Source: a bacterium
Lineage (GTDB): Bacteria > Spirochaetota > Spirochaetia > Treponematales > Rectinemataceae
Assembly (NCBI GenBank): GCA_021813065.1
Contig: JAKALZ010000122.1
Location: 1 to 6,239, forward strand
Direction of reading: 5' to 3'
Length of the DNA: 6,239 bases
Below the pieces are notes generated by a model. It had not been told where the DNA came from. It searched no databases and saw only the letters and a list, made by a program, of their open reading frames with translations. This document shows positions 1 to 6,239 of this stretch, one piece after another. The translations under genes and the position numbers were made by a program. Numbering within the stretch: position 1 is the first letter of the stretch; every line of letters starts with the position of its first letter.

Positions 1-1088
1 TTGGCGATGCCGCCCTTCCGGTTGCCGGGGGCGGGATTGGCGCTGCGGTCGGCGGAGCCGCGCGCCAGGTAGTCGTCGTACCACTTCATTTCGCGTACGA
101 GGGCCGCGCCGACTTCCGGGGTCGCGGCGCGCGGCGTCAGGAGATGGATGGCGTCGCGCACCTCCGTGACTTCCGAGAACATGACCGTGGCGCCAGCCCT
201 GACGAGGAGGTCCGCCGCGTACCCGATGGCGGGGTTGGCGGTGACGCCCGAAAATGCGTCGGAGCCGCCGCACTGCACGCCCACGACGAGGTCCGAGAGC
301 GGACAGGGCTCGCGGCGCCGTTTCTCAAGCACTTCGAGGCGCTCCTTGGCCATCGCCATGATGCGCGAAATCATCGCCTTGAAACCCTTTTCGTCCTGAA
401 GCTTCATGATGTCAGCGGCGGGCGCGATCCACTCAGGAACAAGCATCTCGCAGCCAAGCGAGACGATGAGCGTTTGGCCGCCGAAATTCGGGTGCGCGGC
501 GAGGTTCTTGAGTGTCCGGATAGGGACTTCGGCACCAGGCGCCTTGATCGCAACCCCGCATCCGTAGTCATGGTCGAGCGCGACAACGCCCTCGACGTGG
601 GGATACTTGGGGAGAAGCTCCTTTCGGATGCGCTCAACCGCGTAGTCCATCACGCCCGCGGAACACTGAACGCTCGGCATGAGGCCTAAAAGGTTCTTTG
701 AGCCAACGCTGCCGTCGGGATTCCGATATCCTTCGAAGGAGAGGCCCTCGAGTTTTTGAACTGGCACAGCCTTCTGTGTAGCGATGGGGAGATGGTCGAG
801 GTCCGGGGCTTTGGGGAGCAGCACCGATGACTCTTCTACCCAAGCGCCGCGCATGATTGGGCGCGCGGCGATACCGATTACCTGGCCATAACGATAGATC
901 GCCGCACTCTCCGCGATATCGCTGAGCGCTACCTTGTGGCCCTGCGGCACATCCTCGGCCAGCGTGAGCCCATCGGGGAACACAGCGCCTGCTGAAAGTC
1001 CACCATCATTCACGACAATCGCGACATTGTCGCGCGGATTGACCTTGATGTATCTCGGCGCGCGCGCGCCGCTGGCGGATTCGCTCAT
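1..1088 (-). CDS. garD: Galactarate dehydratase (GarD), C-terminal part cut by window edge
   Basis: Partial gene: 362 codons run from ATG at 1088 to base 3 with no stop, so about the last third is outside (E. coli GarD is about 523 residues). It dehydrates galactarate (meso-galactaric acid) to 5-keto-4-deoxy-glucarate in the cytoplasm; the UxaA/GarD family is metal dependent. Seen in the translation: an N-terminal SAF-type domain with QGHKVAL (His51), then [13 protein letters not shown] (120-132), HDYGCGVAI (His173, Cys177), LGCE (Cys213), [16 protein letters not shown] (from 272), and [17 protein letters not shown] (from 305). These match what I recall of E. coli GarD nearly block for block, which favours GarD over altronate dehydratase UxaA. 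Compared with E. coli, the segment after LGCE is roughly 16 residues shorter, and SVHC is SVQC (Cys142). The start overlaps the pdxA2 stop as ATGA, with AAAAGGGA seven bases upstream, so it is probably translationally coupled. Reading frame intact throughout. Confidence 0.93.
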   Translation of the reverse strand, partial: MSESASGARAPRYIKVNPRDNVAIVVNDGGLSAGAVFPDGLTLAEDVPQGHKVALSDIAESAAIYRYGQVIGIAARPIMRGAWVEESSVLLPKAPDLDHLPIATQKAVPVQKLEGLSFEGYRNPDGSVGSKNLLGLMPSVQCSAGVMDYAVERIRKELLPKYPHVEGVVALDHDYGCGVAIKAPGAEVPIRTLKNLAAHPNFGGQTLIVSLGCEMLVPEWIAPAADIMKLQDEKGFKAMISRIMAMAKERLEVLEKRRREPCPLSDLVVGVQCGGSDAFSGVTANPAIGYAADLLVRAGATVMFSEVTEVRDAIHLLTPRAATPEVGAALVREMKWYDDYLARGSADRSANPAPGNRKGGIA

Positions 1089-2140
1089 GCGGATTTCCCT
1101 TTTCGAATGAGGCGCTGCTTCGCGAACTGGATCGCGTAGTCGATCGCGTTGACGAGACTCTCCTCTGTGGCGGTGCCCTTCCCGGCCTTGCCGAAGGCGG
1201 TACCGTGATCGACCGAGGTGCGAATAATGGGCAGCCCGAGCGTGATGTTGACGCCGCTCACCGAATTCCAGCGCTTCTCAGCCTCGTTCCACGTGAAGCC
1301 GACGACCTTGAGGGGGATATGCCCCTGGTCATGGTACATCGCGACGACGATGTCGTACTGGCCGCCGAGCGCCTTCGAGAAGAGTGTATCGGGCGGCACT
1401 GGACCGTCGACGGTGAGCCCTTCAGCCCTCGCTTTCTCGATCGCGGGGATGATCTCCTTGGACTCTTCGAAACCGAAGAGCCCTCCGTCGCTCGCATGCG
1501 GATTGAGGCCAGCCACCCCGATGCGCGGCTTTTCGATGCCGAAATCTTTCATCGCCTGATCGGCGAGCTTGATGACCGCGTACACGCGCTCCTTCTTCAC
1601 ATTGTCGCACGCCTGGCGCAGCGAGACATGCGTGGAGACGTGCACGACGCGGAGTTTTCCGGAAACGAGCATCATCGTGTAATCTTTTGTGTGGGTGAAT
1701 TCAGCGTAGATCTCGGTGTGACCCGTGTAGTGGTACCCCGCCAGGTTGAGCGCCTCTTTGTTGAGCGGGCCTGTCACCGTCGCGTCGATTTCGTCCGCGA
1801 GGGCGAGATCGATGACTTTTTTGATCGCGTCGAACGCGGCTTTGCCGCCCATCGCGGAAACCTTGCCATACACGAGCTGACTGACATCGACATCCTTGAG
1901 ATCGATCACATCGATGGTTCCAAAATTGAACTTCGCCTGCGCGACCTTTTGGATCGCGTTGATTTTAAGACGTGTGCGAGCAATTGCAGCGGCTTTGAGC
2001 ATCGCGGAAGCATCGCCAACAACAAGGGGCCTGCAGCGCTCGTATATGGACGGATCCGCAAGGGCCTTGGCCGCGATTTCCGGGCCAATCCCGGTCGGGT
2101 CTCCCATGGAGATTCCAATGATCGGCAATCGTTCGCTCAT
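1085..2140 (-). CDS. pdxA2: PdxA2-type 4-phospho-D-threonate/erythronate dehydrogenase
   Basis: 351 residues, a complete PdxA-family NAD-dependent dehydrogenase. PdxA2 members oxidise 4-phospho-D-threonate (or -erythronate) at C3; the 3-keto acid then loses CO2 to give dihydroxyacetone phosphate. Seen: GDPTGIGPE (13-21), TGPLNKEA (123-130), GHTE with His141, the three metal-ligand histidines of the family at His171 (HVSTH), His215 (GLNPHA) and His270 ([11 protein letters not shown]), and [16 protein letters not shown] (307-322). The paralogous vitamin B6 enzyme PdxA (4-phosphohydroxythreonine) has the same fold and motifs. Assignment to PdxA2 rests mainly on the neighbour, a DUF1537 kinase 41 bp upstream, which is the classic partner, and on the [14 protein letters not shown] stretch. 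No other B6 gene is in view. The start is well supported by AGGAGT seven bases upstream. Its TGA stop overlaps the garD ATG. Cytoplasmic, no signal peptide. Confidence 0.93.
   Translation of the reverse strand: MSERLPIIGISMGDPTGIGPEIAAKALADPSIYERCRPLVVGDASAMLKAAAIARTRLKINAIQKVAQAKFNFGTIDVIDLKDVDVSQLVYGKVSAMGGKAAFDAIKKVIDLALADEIDATVTGPLNKEALNLAGYHYTGHTEIYAEFTHTKDYTMMLVSGKLRVVHVSTHVSLRQACDNVKKERVYAVIKLADQAMKDFGIEKPRIGVAGLNPHASDGGLFGFEESKEIIPAIEKARAEGLTVDGPVPPDTLFSKALGGQYDIVVAMYHDQGHIPLKVVGFTWNEAEKRWNSVSGVNITLGLPIIRTSVDHGTAFGKAGKGTATEESLVNAIDYAIQFAKQRLIRKGKSA
1096..1103 (-). promoter_or_regulatory. Ribosome binding site of garD inside the pdxA2 3' end
   Basis: On the minus strand this reads AAAAGGGA, seven bases before the garD ATG at 1088. 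It supports that start, which overlaps the pdxA2 TGA by four bases (ATGA), and lies wholly in the last codons of pdxA2. Confidence 0.6.
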
Positions 2141-2147
2141 ACTGTGT

Positions 2148-2153
2148 ACTCCT
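2148..2153 (-). promoter_or_regulatory. Ribosome binding site of pdxA2
   Basis: On the minus strand this reads AGGAGT with a seven-base spacer to the ATG at 2140, the best Shine-Dalgarno match in the window. It lies in the only true intergenic gap (2141-2181, 41 bp), which has no obvious terminator hairpin, so the transcript most likely reads through from the kinase. Confidence 0.75.
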
Positions 2154-2181
2154 GTGTGCTTTTACGCTGGCCAAGTTTATC

Positions 2182-3474
2182 TCATCCTTCGCGGGTGAGC
2201 ATGGTGCGTATGGTGACTAATGAATCGCAATTTCCGAAATCGCCCGCCTTCGAAACAAAGTGAAGCTCCTGCTGGGCTGAGTCGGAATAAAACCTGCCAA
2301 ACGGCATGCCCGGCAATATTTCTCGAGTAAAGTCGATGCTCGCCGCACCGAGAGATCCGGCGACTCGCGCCGCGGTATCTCCTCCGGACGCGAAGAGAAA
2401 CTTCGGTTTCCTTGCCCGGACAACTTTAGAGGTAAAATTGCCGACAAATCGAGAAATCGAGGCTCCAAATTCCTTAATCCGAGCATCGGTACCGAGAGAA
2501 ATTTCGTTGAGGTCGTCAATATTCGGGGCAGTAGTCCTTATAAGAATGGGAACATTCTCGGGTTGTTGATTCAGAACCTGATCAAGCCTTCGCTCTTCCG
2601 CATCGGGATCATGGAGAAGCGCATCGCAGTCCACGACCAACTCTCCGACACCTGAGCCAGCAAGCTTATCCGCCTGCGCGATACTCATAGCCGTGATCGA
2701 ACCAACGACAAAGAGCATCTCGCCCGGGGCGAATTTCATGCGCGGACCAGACTCGGCCACTTCCCATGCGCCGCGCTTCACCGCGAGCGCCTCAGCGAGC
2801 CCCGCGCTCCCGGCAAAGAGCCCCCCCTCTATGGATCGTAGAGAAGTAATCGTTTCGAGGTCATCCATGACCTCGGCATCCGCGATGAACAGTCGCGAGC
2901 CATTCGCGAGAGAGGCACGGACTTCTCTTTCGAGCGCTTCTCTGCCCGAGTGGATCACAGAAAGAGGAAGTTCACGAATCTTGTTGCCGAACCTTCGCTC
3001 GAATATTTTCGACACGCGAGAGGTTGTCACCGGCGTGAAGGGGTCGCGGGCCGCAAAGCTGGACGCGAGAGGAACACCACGAACATAGCAGATGCCCTCC
3101 CTGACAATTCTCTCGTTTTTCGGCATTGAAGGGGTTACAATCGCGAACTTGAATTGACCGGCTTCGAGGACCGCGGCAATCTCATCCGCGGGATTTCCTC
3201 GAAGCGTTGAGTCGATTTTTTTGAAGTAGCGCGCGGATCGCACACCGCTTAACGCTAGTGTGGCGTCGTACACTCGTTGATATGCGCTGTGTGAGGATAG
3301 AAACCGTGAATCTGTATCTACAACGAGCGCCGCGATCGAATTGCCGAGCGCTCGCTTATTGTGCCAATCGAGCACAAGCCGCGCGGGTTTGTCCGCGGTC
3401 GCGAACTGCACCGACGAGTCCGCGGCGCCGGTAAAATCGTCAGCAATGACGATCCAGGAAGAATTCAGTTCCAT
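2182..3474 (-). CDS. Four-carbon acid sugar kinase (DUF1537 family)
   Basis: 430 residues, full length for the family. Family members phosphorylate C4 sugar acids at O4 with ATP: D-threonate (DtnK), D-erythronate (DenK) or 3-oxo-tetronate (OtnK). Seen: N-terminal substrate-binding domain with [10 protein letters not shown] (10-19) and [11 protein letters not shown] (85-95), [11 protein letters not shown] (220-230), then the C-terminal nucleotide-binding domain with VVGSIT (256-261), [12 protein letters not shown] (362-373), [10 protein letters not shown] (384-393) and SKAGDFG (408-414). The DUF1537 hallmarks are intact, so it should be active. Pairing with pdxA2 directly downstream suggests a D-threonate-type kinase (DtnK) rather than OtnK, which normally travels with the OtnI isomerase and OtnC aldolase; neither is visible here. 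The start overlaps the end of the dehydratase gene by 10 bp and has AAAGGGG just upstream. Local GC falls to about 46% in 2401-2580, lower than its neighbours. Confidence 0.92.
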   Translation of the reverse strand: MELNSSWIVIADDFTGAADSSVQFATADKPARLVLDWHNKRALGNSIAALVVDTDSRFLSSHSAYQRVYDATLALSGVRSARYFKKIDSTLRGNPADEIAAVLEAGQFKFAIVTPSMPKNERIVREGICYVRGVPLASSFAARDPFTPVTTSRVSKIFERRFGNKIRELPLSVIHSGREALEREVRASLANGSRLFIADAEVMDDLETITSLRSIEGGLFAGSAGLAEALAVKRGAWEVAESGPRMKFAPGEMLFVVGSITAMSIAQADKLAGSGVGELVVDCDALLHDPDAEERRLDQVLNQQPENVPILIRTTAPNIDDLNEISLGTDARIKEFGASISRFVGNFTSKVVRARKPKFLFASGGDTAARVAGSLGAASIDFTREILPGMPFGRFYSDSAQQELHFVSKAGDFGNCDSLVTIRTMLTREG

Positions 3475-5132
3475 AGGGCCCCTTTCGATGTGTCAGGTGA
3501 AAGAGAGGCATAGAGCCCCAGCAGGCCATCGATTTCGCGATGAGGGGCAACCCATCGCGATGCTCGTCGAGCAAGCTCTTCTGGCGATACCTCCAGCTCA
3601 AGGCGCCCATTTTCGAGATCGATGACGATGGTATCGCCATCTTGAACAAACGCTATCGGACCACCCTTGGCCGCCTCGGGAGCCACGTGCCCGATACAGG
3701 GGCCACGCGTTGAACCCGAGAATCTGCCATCTGTGACCAACGCTGTCGATGCCGCGAGATCGCTTCCGGCCAACATCGCGGTGATAAGCTGCATCTCGCG
3801 CATGCCTGGACCACCTACCGGTCCCTCGTACCTGATAACGATAACTGAGCCAGAGGGGATCTCTCCTGCCTCCAACGCGACGATGGCGACGTCCATGCTG
3901 TCGAAAACCTTCGCGGCCCCCGCAAATTGCCGCATGCGGGCGGGAACCGCCGATGCCTTTACCACGGCGCCCTCGGGAGCGAGGCTTCCTCGCAGTATCG
4001 TGATTCCCCCCTTGGAGGCGTACGCTTGATCTATGGGTCTGATGAGCGTTCGGTCGGTCCACTCGGCGTGCGCGGCTGAATCCGCCATTGTAGCGCCATT
4101 CACCGCGGGTCGATCGAGGGAAAGTGCCGCACCCAAAGACTGAAGCACAGCAGGGATTCCTCCCGCATGGTGAAAGTCGGTCATGGTATAGGCGCTCGAA
4201 GGATTGATTTTTAGAATAATCGGAATCTGATTGCCGAAGCGCTCGAAGGCTTCAATACCCATCTTTTTGCCCGCCGCCGCCGCGATCGCGGGAATATGCA
4301 GCACTGAATTCGTCGAACCGCCGATGGCGAGACAGACTTTGACCGCGTCTCCGAGGCTTTTTTCCGTGATAAGTTCGCGCGGTTTGAGATCTTCGCGCAC
4401 GAGTTCGACCGCGCGCGTTCCCGCCGCGCGAGCCTCCGCGAATTTTTCCCTTGTATCCGCGAGCATAGTCGCGGAGCGAGGAAAGGTCAGACCAAGTACC
4501 TCCGCCATACTGTTCATGGTGTTCGCGGTGCCGAGCATCGAGCAGCTTCCGAGGGATGGGCATGCGCGACTCTCAACTTCCGCAAGTTCCTCCTGCGTCA
4601 TCTTGCCTGCTTGGCAGCGCCCTATGCACTCGCGCATCAGCGATGTCGTGATTTTCTCACCTTTGAATTCACCATCCGCCATCGCGCCAACCGCGACCGC
4701 GATGGACGGAATGTTCACTCGAGCCATCGCCATAATCATTCCAGGCGTGATTTTATCGCACGAGAGAAGAAAGACAGCCCCATCGAAGCGGTGCGCCTGC
4801 AGCATGATCTCCACCGAGTACGCGATGATGTCGCGGCTCGGGAGCGACCAGCGCATTCCATCGGTGCCCTGCGCGATGCCGTCGCACATGCCGATGGTAT
4901 TGAACTCGAAAGGGAGCCCGCCGGCATCGCGGATGCCCGTTTTAACCTCTTCGGCGAGCGCGCGGAGCGGCATGCATCCCGGCACAATCTCGTTGAATGA
5001 GCTGACGACCGCGATGAAAGGTTTCCCGAAATCGCCGCGCCGCACGCCGAGGGGATACAAGAGGGCACGATTAGCCGACTTATCCATACCCGCAGTGATT
5101 TCGTCACTCTTCAACGGCCGAGTTTCACTCAT
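3465..5132 (-). CDS. ilvD: IlvD/Edd-family dehydratase (dihydroxy-acid dehydratase-like, probably sugar-acid specific)
   Basis: 555 residues, the usual IlvD length, beginning [10 protein letters not shown]. The family uses an Fe-S cluster and Mg2+ to dehydrate 2,3-dihydroxy acids; IlvD itself acts in valine/isoleucine synthesis, relatives act on aldonates. Seen: [11 protein letters not shown] (Cys53), MCDGIAQG (Cys83, Asp84), SCDKITPGM (Cys125, Asp126, Lys127, the lysine carbamylated in structures of the family), [17 protein letters not shown] (Cys191, Cys197), [10 protein letters not shown] (270-279), [14 protein letters not shown] (Glu446 region) and [21 protein letters not shown] (from 467; Ser472 is the catalytic-base position). 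The core is therefore intact. Departures from ordinary IlvD are Cys53 where E. coli has His, SLGSCSMLG for CGSCSGMF, and AVGAMADG where biosynthetic enzymes have SGGPM. With no other ilv gene present and sugar-acid genes on both sides, I infer a sugar-acid dehydratase; genuine IlvD remains possible. The start overlaps the upstream stop as ATGA and its Shine-Dalgarno is weak, implying coupling. Confidence 0.9.
   Translation of the reverse strand: MSETRPLKSDEITAGMDKSANRALLYPLGVRRGDFGKPFIAVVSSFNEIVPGCMPLRALAEEVKTGIRDAGGLPFEFNTIGMCDGIAQGTDGMRWSLPSRDIIAYSVEIMLQAHRFDGAVFLLSCDKITPGMIMAMARVNIPSIAVAVGAMADGEFKGEKITTSLMRECIGRCQAGKMTQEELAEVESRACPSLGSCSMLGTANTMNSMAEVLGLTFPRSATMLADTREKFAEARAAGTRAVELVREDLKPRELITEKSLGDAVKVCLAIGGSTNSVLHIPAIAAAAGKKMGIEAFERFGNQIPIILKINPSSAYTMTDFHHAGGIPAVLQSLGAALSLDRPAVNGATMADSAAHAEWTDRTLIRPIDQAYASKGGITILRGSLAPEGAVVKASAVPARMRQFAGAAKVFDSMDVAIVALEAGEIPSGSVIVIRYEGPVGGPGMREMQLITAMLAGSDLAASTALVTDGRFSGSTRGPCIGHVAPEAAKGGPIAFVQDGDTIVIDLENGRLELEVSPEELARRASRWVAPHREIDGLLGLYASLSPDTSKGALWN
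3479..3485 (-). promoter_or_regulatory. Ribosome binding site of the DUF1537 kinase
   Basis: On the minus strand this reads AAAGGGG, with four to six bases to the ATG at 3474 depending on which purines pair. It lies inside the last codons of the upstream dehydratase and fixes the kinase start just ahead of the [10 protein letters not shown] motif. Confidence 0.5.
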
Positions 5133-6199
5133 AGCAGATTGCCCGCCTCATCGAATGTGAACGCCTTGGGTTCTGAGCCTGGCACAATAGCCAAGTAAGG
5201 GTTAGCCCGAACCTCATCGAGGAGGCTCTCGCTCACCTCAATCTCTCCCAGCGACACCGTGTTTTTTATCCGCACGAACCGGACTTTCGATTTGTCGAGT
5301 ATGTTGCAGGTCTTTACAGCGGCCTGCATGGCTTGCTTGTCGCTCTTGAGTACCATCGGAATCTTGACGCTCATCGGCACCGTGGATGTAAGCGAATTCG
5401 GATACGTGTTTTCAAAGTCGAACTTGCCATAGGCGCGGCGCGTCGTGAAATCGACGATTCCAAGACCATTGCCGTTGCCGTGCGACACGTCGGTGATGTC
5501 GAGCACCGCGACGCGGGTGATGGATGGCCCGCCTGAGATAAAGGGCGTATGATAGCGCCCAACCACGTTGGTGTCGAAACCGGTGCCGCTGATATCCTTG
5601 CCAATCTCATCGATGATGAGAACATCGAGGGCGTCGAAGTGGAGTTTCGGTGAGAGGCGTTTAGCCTCGGCTTGGAGCTTTGGCTCTTCGGTGGCGACTT
5701 CATCCGGCGCGAGCACCTCGATTTTGCAGGTCTCATGGTACGCGTTCTCGACGCTGCCTACCGCGAAGAGCACGCGCCCGGAATCGAGTACGACCTTGCC
5801 AATAGCGGGGATATTTTCCGCCATTTTTCCAAAGCCGAGCTCGTGGCAGATATCCGCGCCACGCTGCTTGCCAAGCCCTATGGCCAACATTTTCATGAGA
5901 CCGCTCTCGTAGGGCCCCCTGAACGCGACGTGCGGTTTGACGCGATTGATGATAACAATCCCATCGGCTTCGAAGGCGTAGCGGTCGATATTGACGGGAA
6001 GCCCATTCGCGGTGGTCCCGATGACAACCGTGTCCATGGTCGCGCGGATGGGCGCACCCATCGCCTCTTCGGTGAAGCCCATGCCCTCGAGCATACCGCG
6101 CTGCCCCGCTGCGGTCGCGCCCGCGTGGCTCCCCATCGCGGGGATGATAAAGGGCTCGGCGCCAGCTGCCTTGAGCTCGCGAATCAGGGTTTTCACCAT
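5129..6199 (-). CDS. LarA-family (DUF2088) nickel-pincer racemase/epimerase, 5' end disrupted
   Basis: From the first internal Met (6199) 356 residues are open, but the homologous region clearly continues upstream (see 6200-6239). Lactate racemase LarA and relatives interconvert C2 epimers of 2-hydroxy acids using a nickel-pincer nucleotide; some relatives act on malate, phenyllactate or gluconate. Counting from that Met: [10 protein letters not shown] carries His25 and RVKPH carries His90 (the two catalytic histidines, LarA His108/His174); GLMKML carries Lys103 (pincer attachment, LarA Lys184); ADICHELG carries His119 (nickel ligand, LarA His200). The Lys-to-His spacing (16) equals LarA; His90-to-Lys103 is three residues longer. 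The C-terminal domain includes [17 protein letters not shown] (197-213) and [18 protein letters not shown] (234-251). First visible gene of the operon, so plausibly a sugar-acid C2-epimerase. The cofactor-making genes larB, larC and larE are not in the window. No Shine-Dalgarno precedes the ATG at 6199, so it is unlikely to be the native start. Confidence 0.85.
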   Translation of the reverse strand: MVKTLIRELKAAGAEPFIIPAMGSHAGATAAGQRGMLEGMGFTEEAMGAPIRATMDTVVIGTTANGLPVNIDRYAFEADGIVIINRVKPHVAFRGPYESGLMKMLAIGLGKQRGADICHELGFGKMAENIPAIGKVVLDSGRVLFAVGSVENAYHETCKIEVLAPDEVATEEPKLQAEAKRLSPKLHFDALDVLIIDEIGKDISGTGFDTNVVGRYHTPFISGGPSITRVAVLDITDVSHGNGNGLGIVDFTTRRAYGKFDFENTYPNSLTSTVPMSVKIPMVLKSDKQAMQAAVKTCNILDKSKVRFVRIKNTVSLGEIEVSESLLDEVRANPYLAIVPGSEPKAFTFDEAGNLL

Positions 6200-6239
6200 G
6201 AGCGGCTGGTTCGAGATACCTCTTTAGCCCACCGTCACC
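6200..6239 (-). pseudogene. 5' continuation of the LarA-like gene carrying an in-frame TAA
   Basis: Read in the same frame as the LarA-like gene, this stretch gives V-T-V-G-stop-R-G-I-S-N-Q-P-L directly before the internal Met. DUF2088 proteins commonly have a VGSRGI-type motif at exactly this place, about 32 residues before the first catalytic His, so the TAA at 6224-6226 sits where a serine codon is expected; a single base change (TCA to TAA) explains it. The upstream part, roughly 60-70 residues judging from the family, lies beyond the edge. Either the gene carries a fresh nonsense mutation or this base is a sequence error; the rest of the frame is intact. Confidence 0.65.

Noticed and set aside
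144..689. 181-codon plus-strand frame opposite garD
   Set aside because: Antisense to conserved GarD blocks; the translation is charged and Arg/His-rich without any known motif.
1056..1071. Perfect 16-bp palindrome, CGGCGCGCGCGCGCCG
   Set aside because: It falls inside the variable N-terminal codons of garD (Ser-Gly-Ala-Arg-Ala-Pro) and is explained by alternating GC-rich codons. It has no loop and no T-tract, so it is not a terminator; an operator role has no support.
1436..1454. Recurring GATCGCG / TCGCGGGGAT words, also at 6136-6148 and elsewhere
   Set aside because: They come from common Ala-Ile and Ile-Pro-Ala codon pairs on the minus strand in unrelated proteins, not from a dispersed repeat family.
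2141..2181. Possible terminator or promoter in the only intergenic gap
   Set aside because: No inverted repeat followed by a T-run, and no convincing -35/-10 pair; it holds only the pdxA2 ribosome binding site.
1205..2263. 352-codon open frame on the plus strand opposite pdxA2
   Set aside because: It lies antisense to a protein with clear family motifs, and its translation has no recognisable domain. Long antisense frames are expected in GC-rich coding DNA.
4231..5160. 309-codon open frame on the plus strand opposite the IlvD-like gene
   Set aside because: Complete shadow of the dehydratase; Ser/Ala/Arg-rich low-information translation and no plausible ribosome binding site was sought or needed to explain it.

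Overview
The window is bacterial protein-coding DNA. Everything recognisable lies on the minus strand, so transcription runs from base 6239 towards base 1. The layout is that of one operon: five genes with only one real gap (41 bp), two 4-bp ATGA stop/start overlaps and one 10-bp overlap. Base composition is medium to high GC but uneven. By hand count 121-300 is about 71% GC and 2401-2580 about 46%. No rRNA, tRNA, CRISPR array, mobile element, regulator or transporter is visible, so I cannot name the organism beyond 'bacterium'. Both edges cut genes.

In order of transcription: (1) 6239-5129, a DUF2088/LarA-family protein (nickel-pincer hydroxyacid racemase/epimerase superfamily), entering from the right edge and interrupted near that edge by an in-frame TAA; (2) 5132-3465, an IlvD/Edd-family Fe-S dehydratase annotated as dihydroxy-acid dehydratase but atypical; (3) 3474-2182, a DUF1537 four-carbon acid sugar kinase; (4) 2140-1085, a PdxA2-type 4-phospho-sugar-acid dehydrogenase/decarboxylase; (5) 1088-1, galactarate dehydratase GarD, cut by the left edge after 362 codons.

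Together they look like a sugar-acid (aldonate/aldarate) catabolic operon. The kinase and PdxA2 form the known D-threonate (tetronate) pair: phosphorylation at O4, then NAD-dependent oxidation and decarboxylation to dihydroxyacetone phosphate. GarD dehydrates galactarate-like diacids. The LarA-like protein could epimerise a sugar acid at C2 and so feed a stereoisomer to the kinase or to a dehydratase, and the IlvD-like protein may be a sugar-acid dehydratase rather than a branched-chain amino acid enzyme. The first-gene epimerase plus two unrelated dehydratases plus the tetronate kinase/PdxA2 pair is the most interesting feature here. The actual substrate cannot be read from sequence.

There is no stretch longer than 41 bp between genes. 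No terminator or promoter is visible inside the window; the promoter presumably lies beyond base 6239 and the transcript continues beyond base 1.
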